Shown one piece after another: positions 25,430 to 34,400 of a DNA stretch of 64,000 nucleotides (position 1 is the stretch's first letter; each line of letters starts with the position of its first letter). Where the stretch lies: assembly GCA_018241995.1 (NCBI GenBank), contig JAFECT010000009.1:1-64000 (forward strand). The letters run 5' to 3'. The translations under genes and the position numbers were made by a program. The DNA comes from Pseudomonadota bacterium (GTDB taxonomy: Bacteria; Pseudomonadota; Alphaproteobacteria; Caulobacterales; Caulobacteraceae). The notes beneath the pieces were generated by a model. The model was not told the origin of the DNA. It saw only the letters and a program-made list of their open reading frames with translations, and made no database searches.

Positions 25430-25975
25430 TCAGTTCCGCGACGGGAAGACGCCGTAGAGAATGATGTTGAAGTTGATGGCGACCAGCGGCTGACGGTTTT
25501 CGTGCGCCTGGTTGCCCCCGTTCATGTTCACCGTGCTGTTGGCCAACGGTATGCCGGGATTGGCGCCGACGTAGATGTTCTCCTGTCCGCCGCCCTGGAT
25601 TCCGGCCTGGGCGAACAGTCCTCCGGAGGGTGAAGCCGCAGCGCCCGCCGCCGTGTTGCCCATGAAGCCGTGATTGTGCATCGGCATCTGTTGGCTGTTC
25701 AGCGCCACGGTCTCGGATCCGGCGATCGTGCCGATCGGGTAAGGGGTCGGCTGCCAGCCGGCGTCGGCGGAGGCTCCCTGGCCTACGGGCACGCGCGAAC
25801 GCAGGTCGGGCAGCTGGAAATTGTTGACGCCGTTGCCGCCATAGTAGGTGCCGAGCAGGGCGAACAGCGCCTGGTTCTGCTGGATGCTCATGAGCTGGCC
25901 GTTGCACTGGGCCGAGTTCTTCTCAGCCCAGCCGTAGCCGGTCATCTCGATCCGGCCGATATAGTTGGTTGTCAT
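25430..25975 (-). CDS. Phage-tail-collar domain protein, type C (copy 1)
   Basis: This 181-residue collar protein starts IGRIEMTGYGWAEKNSAQCN and GQLMSIQQNQALFALLGTYY; the A-Q-C-N-G-Q motif distinguishes type C. The collar core is FQLPDLRSRVPVGQG, and the middle has a Gly/Ala-rich variable stretch including GGGQENIYVG. It ends PLVAINFNIILYGVFPSRN. Its closest relative in the window is the protein encoded at 27304-27855. It is the first gene of the first operon and has the conserved 61-bp upstream sequence 28 bp before its start. Confidence 0.88.
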   Translation of the reverse strand: MTTNYIGRIEMTGYGWAEKNSAQCNGQLMSIQQNQALFALLGTYYGGNGVNNFQLPDLRSRVPVGQGASADAGWQPTPYPIGTIAGSETVALNSQQMPMHNHGFMGNTAAGAAASPSGGLFAQAGIQGGGQENIYVGANPGIPLANSTVNMNGGNQAHENRQPLVAINFNIILYGVFPSRN

Positions 25976-26003
25976 CCGCTACCCCCTCCTCTTCCGCGGG
26001 CGG

Positions 26004-26064
26004 GGCGAAGCTAGACGGTTTTCAACTGACGCGTGATCACAACATTATGAACGATGTTATGCGA
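26004..26064 (-). promoter_or_regulatory. Conserved 61-bp upstream sequence of collar operon 1
   Basis: By hand alignment this stretch agrees with 28042-28102 at 55 of 61 positions. It includes TGATCAC and the inverted repeat AACATTATGAACGATGTT (arms AACAT/ATGTT) at 26041-26058. Both copies sit upstream of a type C collar gene. The conservation through non-coding DNA suggests a shared promoter and operator, although I cannot assign clear -35/-10 boxes. Confidence 0.65.
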
Positions 26065-26069
26065 AGACG

Positions 26070-26094
26070 GCCCGCGACGCGCTGCGTCGCGGGC
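26070..26094 (-). terminator. Hairpin downstream of collar operon 2
   Basis: GCCCGCGACGC and GCGTCGCGGGC form a perfect 11-bp stem with a 3-base loop, 34 bp beyond the type A copy-2 stop codon. On the minus strand it is followed only by CGTCTTC, so the T-tract is weak. It separates operon 2 from the upstream control region of operon 1. Confidence 0.5.
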
Positions 26095-26128
26095 GGCCTT
26101 TGGCCTCGATTGGTGTCGCGCAGCCGGC

Positions 26129-26665
26129 TTAGTTGAACGACGGGAACACGCCGTAGAGCGCGATAGAGAAATTCACCGCCAGGAAGGGCTGGCAGTTTTC
26201 ATGCGGCAGGCTGCCACCCGCCGGACCGATGGTGTTCGGCGCCAGGGTGGTGTTGGCCTGGGGGTTGGTCCCCATGATCGAGAGCGGGTTCGTCGGCGAA
26301 CCCAGAAGGAAGCCGGTCGAGGGACTGCCCACCTTGTTGGCGGAGCCCCGCTCCGTATAGGCCGTGATCGCGTGCGTGTGCGGCGGTATCTCGCTGTTGG
26401 TCAGCGTGACCGCGTTCTCGCCGAACGTCTCGCCCATCACCCGCGGCGACAGGCCGGGGCCTTGGCCCTGGCTGACGCCCACGCGGTTGACGAAATTGGG
26501 CAGCTGGTAGGTGGTGGTGCCGTTGCCGCCGTACTGAACGCCCAGGAGTGAGAACAGGGCGGCGTTCTGCTGGATCGGCAGGGTCTGGCCGGTGGCCAGC
26601 GACCATTGATAGGGCGCGAAGTTGAAGCCGAAGAGCTGAACTTGGCCGATATAGGGGTCCGTCAT
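26129..26665 (-). CDS. Phage-tail-collar domain protein, type A (copy 2)
   Basis: This 178-residue protein is the paralogue of the one encoded at 24253-24789, with the same length and the same special features: FGFNFAPYQWSLATGQT, YQLPNFVNRVG, RVMGETFGENAV, ITAYTERGSANKVGSPSTGF and the ending PHENCQPFLAVNFSIALYGV then FPSFN. The differences concentrate in the central variable part (about residues 120-150) and at the N-terminus. It is the last gene of the second C-B-A operon and is followed by a hairpin. Confidence 0.88.
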   Translation of the reverse strand: MTDPYIGQVQLFGFNFAPYQWSLATGQTLPIQQNAALFSLLGVQYGGNGTTTYQLPNFVNRVGVSQGQGPGLSPRVMGETFGENAVTLTNSEIPPHTHAITAYTERGSANKVGSPSTGFLLGSPTNPLSIMGTNPQANTTLAPNTIGPAGGSLPHENCQPFLAVNFSIALYGVFPSFN

Positions 26666-26726
26666 GGATCGAATCCTTGATTGAAGCGCGCCCGCGGGCG
26701 CGGAGGCCGCAGCGCGGCCCGGCTCC

Positions 26727-27275
26727 TTAGTTCTGGCTGGGGAAGACGCCCGCCCAGGCGATGCAGAACGACACCGTGAGGCTGGGCATGCAGTTGTCGT
26801 GCGGCAGGCCGTTGCCGTCCTGGGAGATCGCCGCCGGCGCCATGGTCACTGCGGTCGGCATGGGGTTGGCGTTGGCCGGATAGTACCAGGTGTCGGCAGG
26901 GTTATTGCCCGCGACATTGCCCAGCAGGACGCCCGCCCCCGGGTTTGGCGTGCTCGCCGCACCCTGGCTCGCCAGAAAGGCGTGGCTGTGATTGGGCAGT
27001 TGCGAACTGAGCAGGGTGATCGATTCCGTGCCCGCCTTCTGTCCGATCACGTAGTTGGAAAGGCCCGCGCCCTTGCCCTGGTGAATCGGGGCGGCGCCCC
27101 GGAGATCGGGCACGCAAAAGGTGGTGGTGCCGTTGCCGCCGTAGGTCGTGCCCAAGAGTGTGTAGAGCGCCTCATATTGGGAGATCGGCTGCTGGCTGCC
27201 GTCGCAGGCGAACCAGCCCGAGGGAATGCGGCCGAAACCGAACATGCGGATTTCACCGACGTAGGGAGTGGACAT
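26727..27275 (-). CDS. Phage-tail-collar domain protein, type B (copy 2)
   Basis: This 182-residue paralogue of the protein encoded at 24853-25398 begins GEIRMFGFGRIPSGWFACDG and continues YEALYTLLGTTYGGNG, FCVPDLRGAAPIHQGKGAGL and QLPNHSHAFLAS. It shares the ADTWYYPANANPMPTAVTMA-type segment and the ending PHDNCMPSLTVSFCIAWAGV then FPSQN. It is the middle gene of operon 2, 28 bp after the type C copy and 61 bp before type A. No signal peptide or membrane segment is seen. Confidence 0.88.
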   Translation of the reverse strand: MSTPYVGEIRMFGFGRIPSGWFACDGSQQPISQYEALYTLLGTTYGGNGTTTFCVPDLRGAAPIHQGKGAGLSNYVIGQKAGTESITLLSSQLPNHSHAFLASQGAASTPNPGAGVLLGNVAGNNPADTWYYPANANPMPTAVTMAPAAISQDGNGLPHDNCMPSLTVSFCIAWAGVFPSQN

Positions 27276-27303
27276 GGTTTTGCTCCTGGTGAGATCCGGT
27301 CGC

Positions 27304-27855
27304 TCAGTTGCGCGACGGGAAGATGCCGCTGAGGGCGATGTTGAAGTTGATGCAGAGGTATGGCTGCAGGTTCGCGTGCGGCGTTCCTCCGCCGCTGGGC
27401 CCTACGGTGCTCGGCGCAAGCGGCACGACCGTACCGCCGGCGGTGGGCGTATAGATGTTCTCTTGCCCGCCCCCCTGGATTGCCGCCTGGGCGAAGAGGC
27501 CGCCGTTGGGGTTGGCCGCCGTGCCGGCGCCGGTGTTGGCCGTGAACAGGTGATTGTGCATCGGCATCTGACTGGTGAGCAGGGTGACGTTTTCGGTCCC
27601 CGCGACCATGCCGATCGGATAGGGCGTAGGCTGCCAGCTGGAGTCGCTCGAGGAGCCCTGGCCCACCGGGGTGCGGCTGCGCATGTCGGGCAGAGCGAAA
27701 TTCTGGACCCCGTTGCCGCCGTAGTAGGTGCCCAGGAGCGAGAACAGGGCGGCGTTCTGTTGGATCGATAGGAGCTGCCCGTTGCACTGCGCGAACTGTC
27801 GCTGCGCAAAGGGGAACCCAGTCATCATGATCTGGGCGACGTAGTATTCCGACAT
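27304..27855 (-). CDS. Phage-tail-collar domain protein, type C (copy 2)
   Basis: This 183-residue paralogue of the protein encoded at 25430-25975 begins VAQIMMTGFPFAQRQFAQCN, then GQLLSIQQNAALFSLLGTYY, FALPDMRSRTPVGQG and GTENVTLLTSQMPMHNHLFT. It has the GGGQENIYTP segment shared only with the other type C and ends LCINFNIALSGIFPSRN. It is the first gene of operon 2. The conserved 61-bp upstream element lies 187 bp before its start, much further away than in operon 1. Confidence 0.88.
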   Translation of the reverse strand: MSEYYVAQIMMTGFPFAQRQFAQCNGQLLSIQQNAALFSLLGTYYGGNGVQNFALPDMRSRTPVGQGSSSDSSWQPTPYPIGMVAGTENVTLLTSQMPMHNHLFTANTGAGTAANPNGGLFAQAAIQGGGQENIYTPTAGGTVVPLAPSTVGPSGGGTPHANLQPYLCINFNIALSGIFPSRN

Positions 27856-28041
27856 CCGCTCTCCTCCGTGGTCGGGAACGTGTGGCTGTGAGGCTTTCGA
27901 CTAAAGCCGGACTTCAAGGCGTAGAGTGCTCGCCTCCCCGGGGCGCGTGATCCGCCCGCGGGCGCGGCGCCGGGTGATCGAAGCGGCGCGCGCTCGGGTC
28001 CGTGCAGATACCGGTCATCGACGCCTCCCCAGGAATCGAGA

Positions 28042-28102
28042 GGCGAAGCTAGACGCTTTTCAACCAATGCGTGATCACAACATTATGAACGGTGTTATTC
28101 GA
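28042..28102 (-). promoter_or_regulatory. Conserved 61-bp upstream sequence of collar operon 2
   Basis: This is the second copy of the element at 26004-26064. It keeps the GCGAAGCTAGACG block, GCGTGATCACAACATTATGA and an imperfect inverted repeat AACATTATGAACGGTGTT (28079-28096). It also faces the divergent giant autotransporter gene, so a regulator bound here could act on both directions. Confidence 0.65.
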
Positions 28103-28471
28103 GGGCGCGTCGTCCGGCCTGCGGAGCGGAGGGCGACCGTGTTATTTTTTGAACACCCCGAAATTTTTTAGCTTTCCGCCGCCGTGCCGGGGAACCTTTG
28201 GCTGCGGCCGAGCGACGCGTATCCCGCGGCGGAGACGGGCTTGAAAGTCATGGTTAATCTAAATCGCCAAGGGTGGTCTTAGCGCGAAGAGTGGTCCTGC
28301 GCCGTCCCAGCCAAGCTTGACCAATCATTGAATTGTCATGCGCGTCAATCTTGCGTTGTGTGGCAATTTCCGGGCATTGTGTCATGGGCGCTGTGTATGG
28401 CTGCGCCATACTGGGCGACGCGTGTCCAGTACGGACGGGGGAAGGCGGCTTCGGCCGCGACGGGGGTTGAT
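28103..28471. other. Non-coding region before the giant autotransporter gene
   Basis: This 369-bp stretch has no convincing gene. It is locally AT-rich, which is unusual here: TTATTTTTTGAACACC at 28142-28157 and AAATTTTTTAG at 28161-28171. A GTGTT/AACAC inverted repeat spans 28139-28156. An open frame from TTG 28328 joins the giant gene but has atypical composition, so I treat it as leader DNA. Promoter elements for the autotransporter gene probably lie here, but I cannot place them. Confidence 0.5.
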
Positions 28472-31400
28472 ATGGGTGTGGTGGCTTTGATCGCGCGCGC
28501 GGCGCGTATTTTCGGTGGGCGCAAGAGTGCGAATTCCGCCGCCCCGCGCTGGATCGCCGCCCTGGCCGCGCTGTTCGGCCTCTTCCTGGTCGCCGCGCCG
28601 TCGAGCGCCTGGGCCCTGCCCCAGTGCAACGTCAGCTTCACGGTGGCGGCGAATTCCAACACCACCACCTACATCCTGAACTCCACGGACCTCGCGAACT
28701 GCGACCCGGGGTTCAGCGGCATCAGCCCCGGGGTACAGCAGCCGGCCTTGGGGGGAGCCTACACGCCCTCGGCCGGGGGCACCTATGTGACGCAGTCCAC
28801 CGCCAACGACGACCGGATCGACTACAAGCCCAAGGCCGGCTTCCACGGTGTCGAGACCTTCCAGATCTGCGGCGAGCCCTCCACAACGGTTTGCGGCACC
28901 GTCACCGTCACCGTCACCGCCCCGACCGTCAGCGTCAGCCCGAGCAGCCTGACCGCCGGCACGGTGGGGACGGCGTTCAACCAGTCGGTCTCGGGATCGG
29001 GCGGCACCTCGCCCTACAGCTTCTCGCTCACATCCGGCGCCTTGCCGGCCGGCCTCAGCCTGAACACCTCGACCGGCGCCATCACCGGCACCCCGACCGC
29101 GGGCGGCGTCTTCAACTTCACCGTCACCGCCTCGGACAGCTCGATCAACGCGTCGGGCGGCTCTAGCCCGGTCTCCGGTTCGCGCAACTACAACCTGACC
29201 ATCAACGCCCCGACCATCACGGTTTCGCCGAGCAGCCTGAGCCACGGCCAGGAAGGCTCCAGTTTCAGCCAAGCGATCACCGCCTCGGGTGGAACCTCGT
29301 CCTACACCTTCGCTGTGACCTCGGGCTCCCTGCCCACCGGCGTCACGCTCTCCAGCGGCGGCTCGCTCTCGGGCACGCCTGGGGCCGGCACGGCCGGGAC
29401 TTATAACTTCACGATCACGGCCACTGACAGCTCCACCGGCACTGGCCCCTACACCGGGAGCCGCGCCTACAGCTGGGTCATCGACCAGGGTCCGCCGACG
29501 GTCACCAGCGTGAGCCCCAACAGCGGCTCGAGCGCAGGCGGCGCCAGCGTGACCATCACCGGCACCAACTTCACGGGCGCCACGGGCGTGTCGTTCGGCG
29601 CGACCGCCGCCACCGGCTTCACCGTCAACAGCAACACGCAGATCACTGCGACCTCGCCGGCGCACGCCGCCGGCACGGTTGACGTCACTGTGACCACCTC
29701 GGCCGGCACGAGCGCCACCGGCGCCGCCGATCAGTTCACCTACAGCGCCGTCACCATCTCGCCGACCACAGTGAGCAGCGGCACGGTAGGGACGGCCTAT
29801 TCGACCACGGGCCTCAGCGGCTCGGGCGGGACGGGCCCCTACACCTTCGCGGTGACCTCCGGCGCCCTGCCGGCGGGTGTCAGCCTGGCCAGCGACGGGA
29901 CCTTCTCGGGCACGCCCACCGCCGGCGGAACTTTCAACTTCACCGTCACGGCCACCGATACGGTCGGCGGCGGCACGGGCAGCCGCGCCTTCAGCATGAC
30001 CATCGCGGCGCCGACCATCACGGTGTCCTCGACGACCATCAACAACGCGACGGTGGGCCAGAGCTACTCGGGCCCGACCTTCTCGGCCTCGGGCGGCACG
30101 GCCAACTACACCTTCGCGGTGACCTCGGGTTCGCTGCCGACCGGCCTGAGCCTGAACGGGACCACCGGTGTCGTCTCGGGCACGCCGACCGCAGGCGGGA
30201 CCTTCAACTTCACCATCACCGCCACCGACAGCTCGACGGGCACGGGGCCGTACACCGGCAGCCACGCCTATTCGATCACGTCGAACGCTCCGACCATCAC
30301 GGTCAGCCCCAACTTCCCGCCGAACATGACGACGGGCCAAGCCTACAGCCAGACCTTTACGGCCTCGGGCGGCACCTCGACCTATACCTTCGCGGTGACC
30401 TCGGGCTCGATCCCGGCGGGCATGACCCTGTCCAGCGCCGGCGTGCTCTCGGGCACCCCGACCCAGGGCGGCACCTTCAACTTCACGATCACCGCCACCG
30501 ACAGCTCGACGGGCACGGGGCCGTACACCGGCAGCCACGCCTATACGCTGCTCTCCCAGGCCGCGACGGTTTCCACCTCGCCGACCACCATTCCGGACGG
30601 CGCGATCGGCGCCGCTTATAGCCAGACGATCTCCGGCACCGGCGGCACCGCCCCCTACACCTTCCAGATTACCGGCGGCGCCCTGCCGGCCGGCCTGAGC
30701 CTGAACGCGACGACCGGGGTTATCTCCGGCACGCCGACGGCGGCCGGCGCCTTCACGGTGTTCATCGTCGCCACCGACAGCTCGACCGGCACCGGTCCGT
30801 TCTTCGGCGGCCGTAGCTACAGCTTCAACATCGCGGCGCCGACCGTCACGGTCTCGCCGAATACCCTGCCCAACCCGCAGGTCGGCGTGGCTTACAGCCA
30901 GACGGTCTCGGGCGGCGGCGGCACCTCGCCCTACACCTTCGCGGTCACGTCCGGCGCCCTGCCGGCGGGCCTCAGCCTGAACGCCTCAACCGGCGTCGTC
31001 TCGGGCACGCCGACGGCGGCGGGCGCAGCCAGCTTCACCATCACGGCCACGGACTCTTCCACCGGGACCGGCGCGCCGTTCACCGGGTCGCAGGCCTACA
31101 GCGTGACGGTCAGCGCGCCGTCGATCACCCTGGCCCCGACCACGCTGACGGCCGGGACCATCGGCACGGCGTTCAGCCAGAGCGTCACGGCTTCGGGCGG
31201 CACCGCGCCCTATACCTATGCGATCACCGCCGGCGCCCTGCCGGCAGGTCTGTCGCTCAGCACCGCCGGGGCCATCACCGGCACGCCGACGGCGGCGGGT
31301 TCGTTCAACTTCACGGTCACGGCGACGGACTCCTCGACGGGGACCAGCTCGCCGTTCACCGGCGCGCGCGCCTACAGCCTGACCATCAACAGCCCGACGA

Positions 31401-34400
31401 TCACCCTGGCGCCGACGACCCTGACGGCGGGGACGGTCGGGACTTCGTTCAACCAGTCGGTCAGCGCCTCGGGCGGCACCTCGCCTTATAGCTACGCGGT
31501 CACCGCCGGCGCCCTGCCGGCCGGCCTCAGCCTCAACGCCTCGACCGGCGCCATCACCGGCACCCCGACGGCGGGCGGCAGCTTCAACTTCACCATCACG
31601 GCGACCGACTCCTCGACCGGGACGGGCGCGCCCTTCACCGGCGCCCGCGCCTACAGCCTGACCATCAACGCCCCGACCATCACGGTCTCGCCGACCTCGG
31701 TCAGCCTGACCCAGGGCGTTTCCGCGGGCGTGACCTTCACGGCCTCGGGCGGCACCTCGACCTACAGCTTCGCGGTCACAGGCGGTTCACTGCCTGCGGG
31801 CCTGAGCCTGGCCTCCAACGGCGCCTTGACGGGTTCGCCGACCGGCACCGGCGCGTTCAGCTTCACGGTGACTGCGACCGACAGCTCGACGGGTACGGGT
31901 CCGTACACCGGCTCGCGCCTCTATTCGGGCACGGTCCAGCCGGGCATCCCGACGCCGGGCGCCAAGTCGGTGACGGTGGTCTACAACACCGCCACCCCGA
32001 TCGACCTGTCGACGGTGATCACCGGCGCCACGCCTTCCAGCGTGACGGTCACCACCGGCGCCAGCCACGGCTCGACCTCGGTCAGCGGCACGACCGTGAC
32101 CTACACGCCGACCACGGGCTTCCACGGGACCGACAGCTTCCAGTACTCGGCAACGGGTCCGGGCGGCACGTCGCCCTCGTCGGCCACGGTCTCGATCACG
32201 GTCTCGGCCCCGACCATCACGGTCTCGCCGGGCTCGCTGACCGGCGGCACGGCCGGCACGGCCTATAGCCAGACGATCTCGGCCTCGGGCGGCCAGACCC
32301 CGTACACCTTCGCGGTGAGCGCGGGCTCGCTGCCGGCCGGCCTGACGCTGAACTCGACGAGCGGCCTGCTCTCGGGCACGCCGACCGCCTCGGGCAGCTT
32401 CAACTTCACGGTCACGGCGACGGACAGCTCCACGGGCCTCGGCCCGGTGAGCGGTTCGCAGGCCTACACCCTGGTCATCGCCAAGGGCACGGTCACGATC
32501 TCGCCGACCACCCTGCCGACCATCACCAAGACCGTGCCGTTCAGCCAGATGTTCACGGCCTCGGGCGGCGTGGCGTCCTACACCTTCTCGCTCACCTCCG
32601 GCGCCTTCCCGGCGGGTCTCACCCTGAACGGCGCCACCGGCGTCCTGCAGGGCACGCCCACCGCGGGCGGCGCCTACAGCTTCACGATCACGGCGACCGA
32701 CTCCACCGGCGGCACGGGCCCGGCCACGGGTTCCCAGGCCTACTCGGGTACGGTGGTGATCCTGCCGCCGACGGCGACCGGCAAGTCGGTGAACGTGGTC
32801 TACAACACCGCCACCCCGATCGACCTGACCAACCAGGTCGCGGGCGAGTCCACCGGCGTGCACGTGTCCACGGGTCCGGCCCACGGCTCGACCTCGGTCT
32901 CGGGCTATGTGGTGACCTACACCCCGGCCAACGGCTACTTCGGTTCCGACAGCTTCCAGTACATGGCTGACGGCCCCGGCGGCAGCTCGACCGCGGCCAC
33001 GGTCAACATCAACGTCGCGCTGCCGGCTCCGCCGACAGCCAACAACACCACCGTCACCCTGCCGTACGGCGCGACGACGCTCGCCATCGACCTCTCGTCG
33101 GTGATGACCGGCGTGGCCTCGAACGTGCAGGTCATGAACCAGCCCGCCCACGGCTCCGCCGCGGCGACGGGCACCACGGTGAACTTCACCCTGCTCTCCG
33201 ATTTCACCGGTTCCGACAGCTTCAACTACAAGGCGGTCGGTCCGGGCGGGATTTCGGCGAACACCGCAACGGTCACGATCGTGCGCGGCGCCCCGCCGGC
33301 GCCGACGGCGGCTGCGGCTTCGGCTACAGTCGACTACGGCAGCCCCGGCAAGGCCATCGACCTGACCAACTCGATCACCGGCGTCGCTTCCAGCGTCACG
33401 GTCTCGAGCGGCCCCTCGCACGGCACGACTTCGGTGTCCGGCAAGGTGGTGACCTACGTCCCGGCCTCGGGCTACCAGGGTCCGGACAGCTTCCAGTACA
33501 CGGCCACCGGCACGGGCGGGACCTCGGCCCCGGCCACGGTGACCATCACGGTCACGGCGCCGGCGGCCCCGGTCGCCAGCGCCAAGAGCGCCTCTACGGC
33601 CTATGGCGTGGCTGTCGCTATCGACCTGACCTCTTCGGTCACCGGCGCGGCCAACTCGGTGACGGTCTCCACTCCCGCCGGCCACGGCACGACCTCGACG
33701 TCGGGCATGTCGGTGACCTACACCCCGGCCTCCGGGTTCTACGGGACCGACACCTTCGCCTATACGGCGACCGGTGCGGGCGGGACCTCGGCCCCGGCCA
33801 CCGTCACGGTCAACGTCGGCACGCCGGCGGCCCCGACGGTCGCGGCCAAGACGGTCTCCATCCCCTATGGCTCGCCGGCCCAGATCGACCTCTCGGGCTC
33901 GATCACCGGGGTGGCCACCAGCATCGCCGTCGCGTCCAATCCGACGCGCGGCACGGTGTCGGTCTCCGGCATGACGGTGACCTATACGCCGACCGGGACG
34001 GCCTACTTCCGCAGCGACAGCTTCACCTACAGGGCCACCGGCCCGGGTGGGACGTCGAGCACGGCGACGGTGACCGTCAACATCCAGACGCCTCCGGCCC
34101 CGACCGCTGCGCCGACCACCATCGGCGTGCCGTTCAATAGCGCCGGAACCGCCACTGACCTGAGTCCGTCGGTCTCGGGTCTGGCGGCCTCGGTGTCGGT
34201 CTCGACCGCGCCGACGCACGGCACGGCCACGGCCTCGGGCATGAGCGTGACCTACAAGCCCACCTCGGGCTACTTCGGCCCGGACAGCTACCAGTACACG
34301 GCGACGGGTCCTGGCGGCACGTCCAGTGCGGCCACGGTGACGGTCAACGTCGGCCAACCGCCGGCGCCCTTCGCCAAGGCCAAGTCGGTGAGCGTGCCCT

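Noticed and set aside
24253..27855. A prophage or tailocin suggested by six tail-collar domain genes
   Set aside because: No tail tube, sheath, baseplate, portal, capsid, lysis or integrase genes are nearby, and flanking genes are metabolic. The repeated A/B/C operon is not a phage arrangement.
28139..28156. GTGTT/AACAC inverted repeat as a third copy of the collar-operon operator
   Set aside because: The arms are in the opposite order to the AACAT/ATGTT sites and the centre is unrelated; probably a chance feature of an AT-rich stretch.
28328..28471. A TTG start at 28328 adding 48 residues to the autotransporter
   Set aside because: The added residues have atypical composition (Cys, Trp-rich) and precede a good ribosome site, ATG and a complete signal peptide at 28472.
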